A stretch of DNA of 64,000 nt from Bradyrhizobium jicamae (GTDB lineage Bacteria > Pseudomonadota > Alphaproteobacteria > Rhizobiales > Xanthobacteraceae): contig NZ_JAFCJX010000008.1 in assembly GCF_018130695.1 (NCBI RefSeq), forward strand, positions 186,001 through 250,000, read 5' to 3'. The first letter of the stretch is position 1. The number at the start of each line of letters is the position of its first letter. The notes beneath the pieces are model-generated. The model saw only the letters and a program-made list of their open reading frames with translations. It was not told where the DNA came from and ran no database searches. The position numbers were made by a program, and so were the translations under genes. Below are positions 1-8,629 of this stretch, one piece after another.

Positions 1-1
1 G

Positions 2-793
2 CACCACATGTATGTGAGCGGCATGCACCCGTATTTCGGGTTCTTCTTCGCCACCACGACGCTCATCATCGCCATCCCGACCGCGATCAAGGTTTACAAC
101 TGGGTGCTGACGCTTTGGCGTGGCGACATCCATCTCACCGTCCCGATGCTGTTCGCGCTGGCGTTCATCATCACCTTCGTCAACGGCGGCCTGACCGGGC
201 TGTTTCTCGGCAACGTGGTGGTCGACGTTCCCCTGTCTGACACCATGTTCGTCGTCGCCCACTTCCACATGGTGATGGGCATTGCGCCGATCATGGCCGT
301 GTTCGGCGGCATCTATCATTGGTATCCGAAAGTCACGGGGCGCATGCTCGATGAGACGCTTGGACGATTCCACTTCTGGGTCTCGTTCCTCGGCGCCTAT
401 GCGGTGTTCTTCCCCATGCACTATCTTGGTCTGCTGGGCATGCCGCGCCGCTATCACGACATCGGCGAAACCTCCTTCATTCCGGCGTCCGCGCATGACC
501 TCAACGCGTTCATGAGCGTGGCGGCCCTGATTGTCGGCTTCGCCCAGCTGGTGTTCCTGTTCAATCTGGTCTGGAGCCTGTTCAAGGGCAAGGAGGCCGG
601 CGGCAATCCCTGGGGAGGCGCGTCGCTGGAATGGCAAACGCCGGAGACCCCGCCGGGGCATGGCAATTGGGGCAAGGAGCTCCCGATCGTCTATCGCTGG
701 GCCTACGATTACAGCGTCCCCGGCGCGGCCAGGGACTTCGTGCCGCAAAATGAGCCGCCGGCTGGATTGGCGGCGCAGGGGTCCCGCCCATGA
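2..793 (+). CDS. coxN: Cytochrome c oxidase subunit I, C-terminal part (5' end outside window)
   Basis: This is the catalytic subunit of an aa3-type heme-copper oxidase, which reduces O2 to water and pumps protons in the inner membrane. The reading frame is open from the left edge, so the first half of the gene is missing. The first visible codons give His-His followed by MYVSGM, the CuB-ligand pair of the family, and VAHFHMV further on holds the two histidines that bind heme a3 and heme a. Five to six hydrophobic segments follow in the usual spacing, ending in a soluble tail. The next gene starts inside the stop codon (ATGA overlap), so the genes are one operon. The neighbours are two different subunit III genes, which matches the coxMNOP locus of Bradyrhizobium, where coxN is subunit I. 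The family is certain; the symbol rests on gene order. Confidence 0.93.
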   Translation, partial: HHMYVSGMHPYFGFFFATTTLIIAIPTAIKVYNWVLTLWRGDIHLTVPMLFALAFIITFVNGGLTGLFLGNVVVDVPLSDTMFVVAHFHMVMGIAPIMAVFGGIYHWYPKVTGRMLDETLGRFHFWVSFLGAYAVFFPMHYLGLLGMPRRYHDIGETSFIPASAHDLNAFMSVAALIVGFAQLVFLFNLVWSLFKGKEAGGNPWGGASLEWQTPETPPGHGNWGKELPIVYRWAYDYSVPGAARDFVPQNEPPAGLAAQGSRP

Positions 794-1494
794 GCGCCAT
801 CATCCTGTTCATGGCTGGCGTCGCGGTCATTGCGGGATGGTGGCTCTCGCAACAGCGGCTGGCAGCCAAGCCATGGCTGGAGGAAGGCGTGATCGTCGAT
901 CTGCGTGAGCACGACAGCTCATCGCTGCCGGCGGCGAAGATCGGATTGGGCGTGTTTCTGGCTGTGGTGGGCTCGCTGTTCGCGCTCTTCATCAGCGCTT
1001 ATTCGATGCGCATGACCATGGTGGACTGGCGGACGCTGCCGGTGCCGGCGCTGCTGTGGTTCAACACGGGTGTGCTGGTGCTGAGCAGCGTCGCGCTGCA
1101 ATGGGCCTACATGGCCGCGCGCCGCAACGACATGGACGGTGTCGTTCTCGGCCTGCTCGGCGGTGGCGCCTTGGCCGTCACATTCCTGGCCGGACAACTG
1201 CTGGCGTGGCGGCAGCTGAGCGCCGCCGGCTATTTCGTCGCATCCAACCCGGCCAATTCGTTCTTCTACCTGATCACGGCGGTGCACGGGCTGCATCTGA
1301 TCGGCGGTCTGGTTGCGCTCGGCCGGGCGATGTTTAGGCTGCGGCATGGCGCCGAGGCTGGTCAGATGCGCCTCAGTGTCGAACTCTGCGCCATCTACTG
1401 GCATTTCCTGCTGCTGGTCTGGCTGGTGCTGCTCGGTCTCCTGACCGGCTGGACCGACAACTTCGTCGACATCTGTCGCCAATTGCTCACTTGA
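790..1494 (+). CDS. coxO: Cytochrome c oxidase subunit III-like protein (CoxO type)
   Basis: A 234-residue integral membrane protein of the heme-copper oxidase subunit III family. About six or seven hydrophobic segments are visible. The late motif AVHGLHLIGG and the final helix with IYWHFLLLVWLVLLG match the conserved His/Glu and YWHF region of subunit III. It is shorter and more divergent than the next gene, which is a clearer subunit III, so the locus carries two subunit III homologues side by side. That arrangement is known from the alternative aa3-type oxidase locus coxMNOP of Bradyrhizobium. Translation starts at ATG inside the stop codon of subunit I, so it is probably coupled. It should act as a structural or proton-delivery subunit next to subunit I. 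Confidence 0.85.
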   Translation: MSAIILFMAGVAVIAGWWLSQQRLAAKPWLEEGVIVDLREHDSSSLPAAKIGLGVFLAVVGSLFALFISAYSMRMTMVDWRTLPVPALLWFNTGVLVLSSVALQWAYMAARRNDMDGVVLGLLGGGALAVTFLAGQLLAWRQLSAAGYFVASNPANSFFYLITAVHGLHLIGGLVALGRAMFRLRHGAEAGQMRLSVELCAIYWHFLLLVWLVLLGLLTGWTDNFVDICRQLLT

Positions 1495-1508
1495 AGGGCG
1501 GACACGAG

Positions 1509-2231
1509 ATGGCAGACACGGCGCTGACACGTCAGATCGAACCGCCCGCGCGGCCGGCAGGCTGGCAAGGCATCGCGGCCGACTGGTCGTCGGATCAGCG
1601 CGCCTTCAAGAACGTCTCCTGGGGGAAGGCCATGATGTGGATCTTCCTCCTCAGCGACACCTTCATCTTCAGCTGTTTCCTGCTGTCGTACATGACGGCG
1701 CGGATGTCCACCACCGTGCCTTGGCCCAACCCGAGCGAGGTCTTCGCCCTCAACATCGCCGGCCAGCACATCCCGCTCATCCTGATCGCCATCATGACCT
1801 TCATCCTGATCAGCAGCAGCGGGACGATGGCCATGGCGGTCAATTTCGGCTACCGGCGCGATCGCGCCAAAACCGCCGCCTTGATGCTCGCCACCGCGGC
1901 CTTCGGCGCAACATTCGTCGGGATGCAGGCATTCGAATGGACCAAGCTGATCATGGAGGGGGTGCGGCCGTGGGGCAATCCGTGGGGCGCGGCGCAGTTC
2001 GGCTCATGCTTCTTCATGATCACCGGCTTTCACGGCACCCACGTGACGATCGGCGTGATTTTCCTGATCATCATTGCGCGAAAGGTTTGGCGCGGAGATT
2101 TCGATATCGAGCGGCGCGGCTTCTTCACAAGCCGCAAGGGGCAATACGAAATCGTCGAGATCACCGGCCTTTACTGGCACTTCGTCGATCTGGTGTGGGT
2201 GTTCATCTTTGCGCTGTTTTATCTCTGGTGA
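1509..2231 (+). CDS. coxP: Cytochrome c oxidase subunit III
   Basis: Subunit III of an aa3-type oxidase, 240 residues, inner membrane. The segments WGKAMMWIFLLSDTF, MQAFEWTKLI and FFMITGFHGTHV, and the C-terminal GLYWHFVDLVWVF, are diagnostic for the family. I chose ATG 1509 (MADTALTRQ) over the in-frame codon 1491 because the family starts near here and a purine-rich AAGGGCGGA lies just upstream. The gene begins 14 bp after the preceding stop and is followed 9 bp later by a subunit IV-like gene, so it sits mid-operon. Compared with the preceding coxO product it keeps more of the canonical subunit III residues. Confidence 0.92.
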   Translation: MADTALTRQIEPPARPAGWQGIAADWSSDQRAFKNVSWGKAMMWIFLLSDTFIFSCFLLSYMTARMSTTVPWPNPSEVFALNIAGQHIPLILIAIMTFILISSSGTMAMAVNFGYRRDRAKTAALMLATAAFGATFVGMQAFEWTKLIMEGVRPWGNPWGAAQFGSCFFMITGFHGTHVTIGVIFLIIIARKVWRGDFDIERRGFFTSRKGQYEIVEITGLYWHFVDLVWVFIFALFYLW

Positions 2232-2240
2232 GGTCTCAGC

Positions 2241-2627
2241 ATGACAAACGTCGCGGTACATCTGGAAGCGCAGCAACACGCGCATGAGGCGCTCGCATCA
2301 CCCACCGCGCACGCCGAGGGCCAGCAGCATCCGATCAAGCTTTATCTCGTGGTGTGGGGCTGGCTGTTCGTGCTCAGCACCTGCTCCTATCTGGTCGACT
2401 ATTTCGGCGTCCATGGCTATCTCCGATGGTCGCTGATCCTGCTGTTCATGGTGCTGAAGGCGGGTCTGATCGTTGCCGTCTTCATGCACATGGCCTGGGA
2501 GCGGCTGGCGCTCGCCTACGCGATCCTGCTGCCGCCGGTCCTGGTGTTGGTATTCGTGGCGATCATGGTGTTTGAATCCGACTATACCCATCTGCTCCGC
2601 GTCATATTCTTCGCGCCAACGGCATAG
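2241..2627 (+). CDS. Prokaryotic cytochrome c oxidase subunit IV-like membrane protein
   Basis: A small membrane protein of 128 residues with a His/Ala-rich soluble N-terminus of about 30 residues and three hydrophobic segments. The middle segment reads VLKAGLIVAVFMHM, the hallmark of the bacterial subunit IV (CyoD/CoxF-like, COX4_pro) family, followed by WERLALAYAILLPPVLVLV. The family stabilises heme-copper oxidases and has no catalytic residues. It follows the subunit III gene by 9 bp in the same operon, which supports the call. Confidence 0.85.
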   Translation: MTNVAVHLEAQQHAHEALASPTAHAEGQQHPIKLYLVVWGWLFVLSTCSYLVDYFGVHGYLRWSLILLFMVLKAGLIVAVFMHMAWERLALAYAILLPPVLVLVFVAIMVFESDYTHLLRVIFFAPTA

Positions 2628-2642
2628 CCGGGAGGTTTGCGG

Positions 2643-2837
2643 ATGCAATTTACCGTCGGGCTCAAGCTAAAGGGAAAAGCAAACCATGTCGTTCTGGACG
2701 CACAGGACGCGCTCGCTGCCGCGCTGAGGGTGAAGACGGAGTTTCCGGACGCCGTCATCATGTACGTACGCCCGAAAAACCAGCGTGGCGACACACGTCA
2801 TCCGTCACATCCGCTCGCCGAGGACGTTCCTCGGTGA
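2643..2837 (+). CDS. Small hypothetical protein at the end of the cox operon
   Basis: A 64-residue protein beginning MQFTVGLKLKGKA, rich in basic residues and alternating hydrophobic positions, with no signal peptide or membrane segment. I do not recognise a family. GGGAGG lies 7-8 bases before ATG 2643, a good ribosome binding site, and the gene is only 15 bp behind the subunit IV-like gene. Translation is therefore likely, and co-transcription with the oxidase genes is probable. The predicted fold is a short beta-alpha-beta unit, which hints at a binding or dimerisation role. The upstream TTG (2637) is a weaker start. Confidence 0.6.
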   Translation: MQFTVGLKLKGKANHVVLDAQDALAAALRVKTEFPDAVIMYVRPKNQRGDTRHPSHPLAEDVPR

Positions 2838-3051
2838 GAGAGGCCGACGCGCCGCGATCGACTCGCTTGATCGCCTTCAATTTGAACGCCGTCGGAAACT
2901 GACGGTTCTTTCCTCGTGCCGCCACAGGTCATTCTCGAAATGCCTGTCACCGCAATTAGCGTGTCTCACTTAAGGGGTGCAGTCCAGCACTGCACCGTAA
3001 TCGCCGACGGCTACTCCTTCGCGTGCGCGACGTACACAACCGTGCCTTGCT

Positions 3052-4197
3052 TTAATGCGCGGCGATGCGCGCGCTCTCGATCACCCGCTTGTAGCGTGCG
3101 GTCTCCTCGACGATGAACGGGCCCATCTCGGCCGGCCCCTTGTCGGCGATCGACACCTGGCCGTTGGTGGCGAGGTCCGCGACGATGCCGGGGTCGGCGA
3201 GCACGGCGGCCAGCGCCTCGGAGAGCCTGCCCACGATTCTCGGGTCGGTCCCGGCCGGGACCGCGACCCAGGCCGAGCCGACACTGACGGCGTCCGGGTA
3301 ACCGGCCTCGAGCACCGTCGGCGCGTCGGGCAGCGCGGCCAGCCGCGCCGTGCCGGTGGTGCCGAGCACCTTGACCTTGCCGGTGTCGATCAGCGGCCTG
3401 AGCACGGTGAGGTAATCGAAGGAGACGTCCAGGATGCCCGACATCATGTCGGTCATCTGGCTCGAGCCCGACTTGTAGGGCACGTGGGTCAGCTTGATGC
3501 CGGCGGCCGCCTGGAACATCTCGCCGGCAAGATGCTGGGCGGTGCCGGGGCCGGGGGAGCCGAAATTGATCTTGCCCGGGTTGGCCTTCGCGTAGGCGAC
3601 GAACTCGGCCAGCGTGCTGTAGGGCGCTGTTGCGGTTGCGACGAGGATCTGGTTCGCCGAGCTCACGCCGCGGATATGGACGTAGCTCTTGAGCGGATCG
3701 TAGTTGAGCTTCGTCAGCCCCAGGTTCGGCTGGATCGTCATCGGTCCGCCGGAGGCGTAGAGCACGGTGTAGCCGTCGGGCTGGGCCCGGGCAACGAACT
3801 CCGTCCCGATGGTCCCGCCGGCGCCGGGTCGGTTCTCCACCACCACAGGCTGCCCAAGCCGCGTCCGCAGCAGCTCCGCGATCTTGCGCGAGACGAGGTC
3901 GGTGACGCCGCCGGCCCCGAACGGGACCACCCAGGTGATCGCGCGGTTCGGCCAGGAATTCGCAGCCGATTCCGCGGCCGTCTGGGCCCGCGCGGCGCCC
4001 GCCTGGAGCGCCAGCGTCGTCGCGGCGACGAGACACAGCAGCGTTCTCGTCAATTTCGATCCGGGGCGACCGGTCAGGCCATTGCGCGCGCCAGATCCCG
4101 CGGCAGGGCCTTGCGCACCGACCGCGTTGTCGATCACCTGCCGCGAGGACTGATGATCACCGCGCTGCTGCGACAAGGCGAAGAGTCCGAAGTCCAT
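3052..4197 (-). CDS. Bug/TctC-family tripartite tricarboxylate transporter substrate-binding protein
   Basis: A periplasmic binding protein of the Bug (TctC) family, which captures carboxylates. The mature part has the family signatures WPNRAITWVVPFGAGG near its start, VVENRPGAGGTIG, and HVPYKSGSSQMTDMMSG, and ends at normal family length. A signal peptide (TRTLLCLVAATTLALQAGAARAQ) begins at about codon 49 of this frame, right after a TTG at 4053, so the original start is probably TTG 4053 (333 residues). ATG 4197 has a good GAGGGGGG ribosome site, but its first 26 codons look like the start of an unrelated luciferase-like monooxygenase. Translation from 4197 would bury the signal peptide. 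No TctA/TctB membrane genes are nearby, so it is an orphan binding protein, common in this family. Confidence 0.85.
   Translation of the reverse strand: MDFGLFALSQQRGDHQSSRQVIDNAVGAQGPAAGSGARNGLTGRPGSKLTRTLLCLVAATTLALQAGAARAQTAAESAANSWPNRAITWVVPFGAGGVTDLVSRKIAELLRTRLGQPVVVENRPGAGGTIGTEFVARAQPDGYTVLYASGGPMTIQPNLGLTKLNYDPLKSYVHIRGVSSANQILVATATAPYSTLAEFVAYAKANPGKINFGSPGPGTAQHLAGEMFQAAAGIKLTHVPYKSGSSQMTDMMSGILDVSFDYLTVLRPLIDTGKVKVLGTTGTARLAALPDAPTVLEAGYPDAVSVGSAWVAVPAGTDPRIVGRLSEALAAVLADPGIVADLATNGQVSIADKGPAEMGPFIVEETARYKRVIESARIAAH
4120..4197 (-). pseudogene. N-terminal remnant of a luciferase-like flavin monooxygenase fused in frame to the Bug gene
   Basis: The 26 codons from ATG 4197 read MDFGLFALSQQRG followed by HQSSRQVIDNAV. 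That matches the first beta strand and helix of luciferase-like (LLM class) flavin-dependent monooxygenases as I remember them. The similarity stops abruptly, and the frame runs on into the leader of the binding protein. It still carries a ribosome binding site. The likely cause is a deletion that joined the start of one gene to the upstream region of the next. The family assignment is from memory on a short stretch. Confidence 0.5.
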
Positions 4198-4430
4198 GGA
4201 TGCAGTCCCCCCTCGTTGCAGCGTGGCCGTTGATGGCCATGTTGACCGAAGGTTACAGACTTGAGTCTCTTCCAACCATTGGCGCAGTCCGAGCATCTCT
4301 TTTGCAAAAAATGAAAAGATCAATGGATCGCCTTCGTCGGGGTCATCCGACTGCGCAAGTTTGTCACGCTTCCCAGCGCGGCACGAACGTGCACACTCGC
4401 GCCATCGACAGAACGTTGGCGACGGACCTC

Positions 4431-4817
4431 ATGACCTACATCGTGCTGATTGCCGTGATCGGCATCCTGCTTCTGCAATGGACCGGCGCGATCCCGCTGG
4501 ACAGCGTCGGTGGGGCGCTGGTGATCGCGACGGGTGTTCTCGCCGGCACACTGGCTGTCGCGATCCACGAGGCATGGGTGAAGAAACGGGGTGTGCTGGG
4601 CTGGATCGTGAACGTCGTTGTCTCCTTCGCCGGGGCCCTGCTGATCGCCCCGCTCGGCGGCATGGTGATGGTGATGCTGCTCGTGCCATTCGTGAATGGA
4701 TCCACGAGTCTGGCGGCGGCGGGAGGCCCCGTGATGTCGGTTGCGCTCGCCGGCCAGATGGTCATTGCGCTGCTGGGATCGTGGGGCGGGCTGTGGCTGG
4801 TGAACCGGTGGCGATGA
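4431..4817 (+). CDS. Small four-helix membrane protein, function unknown
   Basis: A 128-residue hydrophobic protein starting MTYIVLIAVIGILLLQW. Four membrane segments are visible at about 1-18, 25-45, 55-85 and 100-125, with one basic loop (EAWVKKRG) after the second. The open frame reaches back to 4200, but the upstream part is low-complexity and lacks a start context, so I place the start at ATG 4431 with GACGGA before it. I recognise no family. It stands alone between a divergent binding-protein gene and hisC. Confidence 0.6.
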   Translation: MTYIVLIAVIGILLLQWTGAIPLDSVGGALVIATGVLAGTLAVAIHEAWVKKRGVLGWIVNVVVSFAGALLIAPLGGMVMVMLLVPFVNGSTSLAAAGGPVMSVALAGQMVIALLGSWGGLWLVNRWR

Positions 4818-4935
4818 GCTTGTTCTGGGGGTGGTGGCCGCCACGATTGTTGAATTGCGGTGACATGGCATTCAAAGCGGGCTATTCGCTCCGCTGAGAC
4901 CTGAAATCAGGCGGACCATCATCCCATGGTCGTCG

Positions 4936-4957
4936 GACCACGGCGTCTGCCGTGGTC
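4936..4957. terminator. Perfect 9-bp hairpin with four-base loop
   Basis: GACCACGGC and GCCGTGGTC form a perfect stem around GTCT, between the membrane-protein gene ending at 4817 and hisC starting at 4995. There is no clear T run after it, so it may be an imperfect terminator or an RNA structure in the hisC leader. Confidence 0.35.
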
Positions 4958-4994
4958 TCGTTGACGTGTCCGCCTCACCGCCGAGCTACGCATC

Positions 4995-6047
4995 ATGAGC
5001 CGCTTCTGGAGTTCCATCGTTCACGGCCTGTCGCCCTATGTGCCCGGCGAGCAGCCGAAGCAGGGCACGTTCGTCAAGCTCAACACCAACGAGAACCCTT
5101 ATCCGCCGTCGCCGCGCGCGCTGGCGGCGATCGCGGGCGCCACGGATCGGCTGCGGCTTTATCCGGATCCGACGGCGCTCAAGCTGCGCGAGGCGATCGC
5201 GGCGCGCTTTGGTGTGACGGTCGGCGAGGTGTTCGTCGGCAACGGCTCGGACGAGGTGCTGGCGCACACCTTCCAGGCGCTTCTGAAGCACGAGGCGCCG
5301 CTGCTGTTTCCCGACATCACCTACAGCTTCTATCCCGTCTATAGCGGCCTCTATGGCGTCAGCTATGTCGAGGTGCCGCTGGATGCGTCGATGCGCGTGC
5401 AGATCGCGGATTATCGCCGGCCCTGCAGCGCGATCCTGCTCGCCAATCCGAACGCGCCGACCGGCACCGCGCTGCCGCGCGCCGCGATCCAAGAGCTCGT
5501 GACGGAGCATCCGGATCAACTCGTCGTCGTCGACGAGGCCTATGTCGATTTCGGCGGCGAGAGCGCCATCCCGCTGGTCGCGCGCCACGACAATCTGCTT
5601 GTCATCCAGACGCTCTCGAAGTCGCGCGCGCTCGCGGGCCTCCGCGTCGGCTTCGCGATCGGCCAGCGCCCGCTGATCGATGCGCTGGAGCGGGTGAAGG
5701 ACAGCTTTAATTCTTACCCGTTGGATACACTCGCCATCGCCGGCGCGGTCGAGGCGATCAATGACGAGACGTGGTTCGAGGAAACCCGCGGGCGGATCAT
5801 CAGGAGCCGCGAGGCGCTGGTCCGCGATCTCGCCGCGCTCGGCTTCGAGGTGCTGCCGTCGTCAGCGAACTTTGTGTTCGCGCGGCATCCCAAACATCGC
5901 GGTGCCGATCTCGCCGCGGCCTTGCGCGAGCGTGGCGTTCTGGTGCGGCATTTCAGGAAGCCGCGGATCGAGGATTTCCTGCGGATCACGATCGGCACCG
6001 ACGAGCAATGCGGCAAGCTCATCGCGCTGCTGCGTGAGATGATCTGA
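4995..6047 (+). CDS. hisC: Histidinol-phosphate aminotransferase
   Basis: A PLP-dependent class I/II aminotransferase of 350 residues, which converts imidazole acetol phosphate to histidinol phosphate with glutamate. Visible family motifs are [13 protein letters not shown] near residue 30, the GNGSDE loop near 80, NPNAPTG near 155, DEAYVDF near 185, and [14 protein letters not shown] with the PLP-binding lysine near 215. The C-terminal FLRITIGT closes the small domain. The length is normal. It is isolated from other histidine genes, as is common in rhizobia, which often carry several HisC paralogues, so a role on a related amino acid (aromatic) is possible. Confidence 0.9.
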   Translation: MSRFWSSIVHGLSPYVPGEQPKQGTFVKLNTNENPYPPSPRALAAIAGATDRLRLYPDPTALKLREAIAARFGVTVGEVFVGNGSDEVLAHTFQALLKHEAPLLFPDITYSFYPVYSGLYGVSYVEVPLDASMRVQIADYRRPCSAILLANPNAPTGTALPRAAIQELVTEHPDQLVVVDEAYVDFGGESAIPLVARHDNLLVIQTLSKSRALAGLRVGFAIGQRPLIDALERVKDSFNSYPLDTLAIAGAVEAINDETWFEETRGRIIRSREALVRDLAALGFEVLPSSANFVFARHPKHRGADLAAALRERGVLVRHFRKPRIEDFLRITIGTDEQCGKLIALLREMI

Positions 6048-6150
6048 CGACAAGCGCCGAGGCCGCCCACATGAGGTGGCCCCGCTCATTGTGTTCGCTC
6101 CCGCCGGTCGGCATGTCCGGCGCGAGTTCGAGAAGGGATACGCCGCGAGG

Positions 6151-8376
6151 CTACGCGTTGGCGAGGAAGTAGCTCATGGTCGACGGACCTTTGCTTTCCA
6201 GCTTGCCCTTCTGCCAGCTGTCGGTCAGCGAAAGCAGCCCATGCGGCACGACATGCGCGGCGGCTTCCTTGTAGGATGTGAGCTTGCCGTCCTTGATGTC
6301 CTGGCGGATTTTCTCCTCCAGCCGCGCGCGCATCAGATAGTGCTCGTAAAGGTCCAGGACATGCACGGCGTAGGACACCGCCAGATCGCGGTTGCCTTCG
6401 ATGATCAGGAAGTTCTCGTCGTTGCAGTAGGACGCCTTGTAGCCGAGGTTGTGACTGCCGGTGATCACCGTGCACCTCTTCTCGTCAAGCGGATCGATCA
6501 CGATGATCTTGTCGTGGATGATGGCGTGTCCCGCCGTCAACAGTTCAGGACGCAGATTGCCGAACGGAATTCGCACCGCCGCGGCGCGCACCATCGCCAC
6601 CTGGCTTCCCGGTCCGCCCGGCCACCAGATCGCCGGCGGCGGCATCTTGATGGCTCCCTTCTTCACCGGTGGCTTCTTCTCGCCCTTCTTGGGCGCGACG
6701 TAGTTCGGCATCGCGGTCGGGTCGCTGATGGCGCCGAGCACGAAGCGGCCCTTGTCGGAGATCGAGGTCAGCTTCTTCGCGAACTGCGCGCTCTCGCCGT
6801 TCTTGTCGCCACGTTCGATGTCGGCAGCTTCGCCGACGATGTTGTTCACGCCGGACCGGCCGGGCATGAAGACCAGGAACATGATGGCCTTCCTGGCCGC
6901 ATCCATGCGGTCATAGACTTCCTTGAGGTCGGCCGGCCGGGCAGGGCTTTTCTTCGGCACGGTCGGTTGTTTGGTGTTGGGGGAGAACCAGACCTGGGCG
7001 GTGCTGCCGGCGGACAGCTTGTGCTCCTTCCGCGCCTTCTGGTTCTCGGCCCGAATCTCGGCGCCCTGCTTGTTCGAGTTCGGCGCGGCGCCCTTCACCT
7101 TCTTTCCCTTCACCGTGACCGTCAGCGGCTTGCGCGGAGCCTGCTTGTCGTCCTTCAGCGCGTTCCAATAAGCGAAATAATCGGCGGCGACGGCGTCATC
7201 CTCGATGATGATGCAGTTGTTCGACTGCGCGCACAGGCCGGTTTCGGTCCAGTTGGTGCTGCCGGTCATGACGGCGACCGGCTTGTCACCCTTGACATAG
7301 ACGGCGAGCTTGTTGTGTCCGATTCTCGCCGACGAATTGAACATCCGGTCGATCACGCGATCCTTTTGCGCGCCGGCCGCCTTGTGGAGCTGGGCGCGCG
7401 GATCGTCGTTCTCGGTGTCCCAGAGGACCGGCAGCTTCTTCGTCTTCGCCGCCTTCTTTTTCGCTGCTCCGTTGGCCCCCTTCTTCGCCTTCGGATTGGG
7501 ATTGAGGTTGCCCGCGGTTGTCAGGATGATGTGAATGAGCTTCGATTTCATGGCGTCGACCAGGAGCTTGATGAGCTGCTTGTCGTGCAGCTCATAGAGC
7601 GCGAGATAGACCTGGCCACCTTCCTTCCTGGCGCGGTCGACCAGCTCGGTGACGAACTTGTAGACATCTCCCATCAGGAATTCCCGGATCTTCGAATCCG
7701 GGCGTTGGATTTCCTCCTTCAGGGTCTTCAGGAGGTGGTTCTCCTTCTGGTCGGCGGCTTTGGCGCGCTTGGCCGGCTTGTCCGAGTTCGCATCCTTGAC
7801 CGCGTTCTTGGACGGCCCCTTTTTCACGCTTTCCAGCTGTCGGACCAGGTTTTGCGTCGAGAGGATCCCGTTTGTGAAGGTCGCCTTGACGTTCTTGCCG
7901 TAGTCGTGCGTCACATTGATCGTGTTCGTCTTGATCGGATCACCGATCGCGACGAGCGGGTGCTTGGGCCCGAGGTAGCTTGGCTGTCCGTGCGCGTCTT
8001 TCTCAGGCGCCGTGGGAGACAGTGGAAGCTGCTTCTGGCTTGCGTCGGCGAGGGCGACCGGAACGATCTCATAATGAACCTCGAAATCGATCGGCCGGAC
8101 GGTCGTGGTATCGCGCGACTTCCGAAGCGTAAGGTCGCGCCAATGGAAGTTCTGGATTGGCCAGACCGAGGCGTCCTGTTCGTTCCAGTTCGGATTGTTC
8201 TGGTCGGTGAAAGCGATCCATGTCGGCAGGATTCGGCGCTTGCCTTTATCCTTGCCGGTCTCGTGAACGCGCGTGACCATGAAGCCGACGCATCCCTTGA
8301 TCTGCTTCTCGATGTCCCATGCGATGTAGGCGACCTCACCGTTGCACCAGGCGCCGGCACGCTTGATCAATTTCAT
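6151..8376 (-). CDS. Phospholipase D-like domain protein with two HKD regions
   Basis: A 741-residue protein of the phospholipase D superfamily, which hydrolyses or transfers phosphodiesters. Two catalytic repeats are visible. The second, HDKIIVID followed by ITGSHN, is a complete HxK(x)4D...GSxN motif. In the first, HNKLAVYV followed by MTGSTNW, the expected Asp is Val, so the two halves are unequal. A Lys/Ala-rich stretch lies between them. There is no signal peptide. I chose ATG 8376 because GAGGAGGT sits seven bases upstream; the longer frame to 8424 has no such site. The substrate could be lipid or nucleic acid. The gene stands alone. Confidence 0.85.
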   Translation of the reverse strand: MKLIKRAGAWCNGEVAYIAWDIEKQIKGCVGFMVTRVHETGKDKGKRRILPTWIAFTDQNNPNWNEQDASVWPIQNFHWRDLTLRKSRDTTTVRPIDFEVHYEIVPVALADASQKQLPLSPTAPEKDAHGQPSYLGPKHPLVAIGDPIKTNTINVTHDYGKNVKATFTNGILSTQNLVRQLESVKKGPSKNAVKDANSDKPAKRAKAADQKENHLLKTLKEEIQRPDSKIREFLMGDVYKFVTELVDRARKEGGQVYLALYELHDKQLIKLLVDAMKSKLIHIILTTAGNLNPNPKAKKGANGAAKKKAAKTKKLPVLWDTENDDPRAQLHKAAGAQKDRVIDRMFNSSARIGHNKLAVYVKGDKPVAVMTGSTNWTETGLCAQSNNCIIIEDDAVAADYFAYWNALKDDKQAPRKPLTVTVKGKKVKGAAPNSNKQGAEIRAENQKARKEHKLSAGSTAQVWFSPNTKQPTVPKKSPARPADLKEVYDRMDAARKAIMFLVFMPGRSGVNNIVGEAADIERGDKNGESAQFAKKLTSISDKGRFVLGAISDPTAMPNYVAPKKGEKKPPVKKGAIKMPPPAIWWPGGPGSQVAMVRAAAVRIPFGNLRPELLTAGHAIIHDKIIVIDPLDEKRCTVITGSHNLGYKASYCNDENFLIIEGNRDLAVSYAVHVLDLYEHYLMRARLEEKIRQDIKDGKLTSYKEAAAHVVPHGLLSLTDSWQKGKLESKGPSTMSYFLANA

Positions 8377-8629
8377 AAAGACCTCCTCAAAATGAAAAAT
8401 CCAAAAATGCAGCCTGATCAACAAGCTATTTCAACATGACAAATAGTCAATCTCAAGTTGCAAGGTGGGATCGCACTCTGCACAACCGAACGGAGGGTGC
8501 GAACCTGACTTTTCCGATGGCCGCGCCGCCGAAGGACGCGGTCGCGAACGACAAGGGTGTGTAGAACGTGGCAGGCGATCGTAGCCCGGATGCGCGGAAG
8601 CGATCTCCGGGCCGCTTGATGCTGCGTGC

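Noticed and set aside
6076..8439. A plus-strand open frame of 787 codons opposite the phospholipase D-like gene
   Set aside because: It mirrors the real gene, is rich in Arg/Val/Leu without domains, and the minus-strand gene has a perfect ribosome site and HKD motifs.
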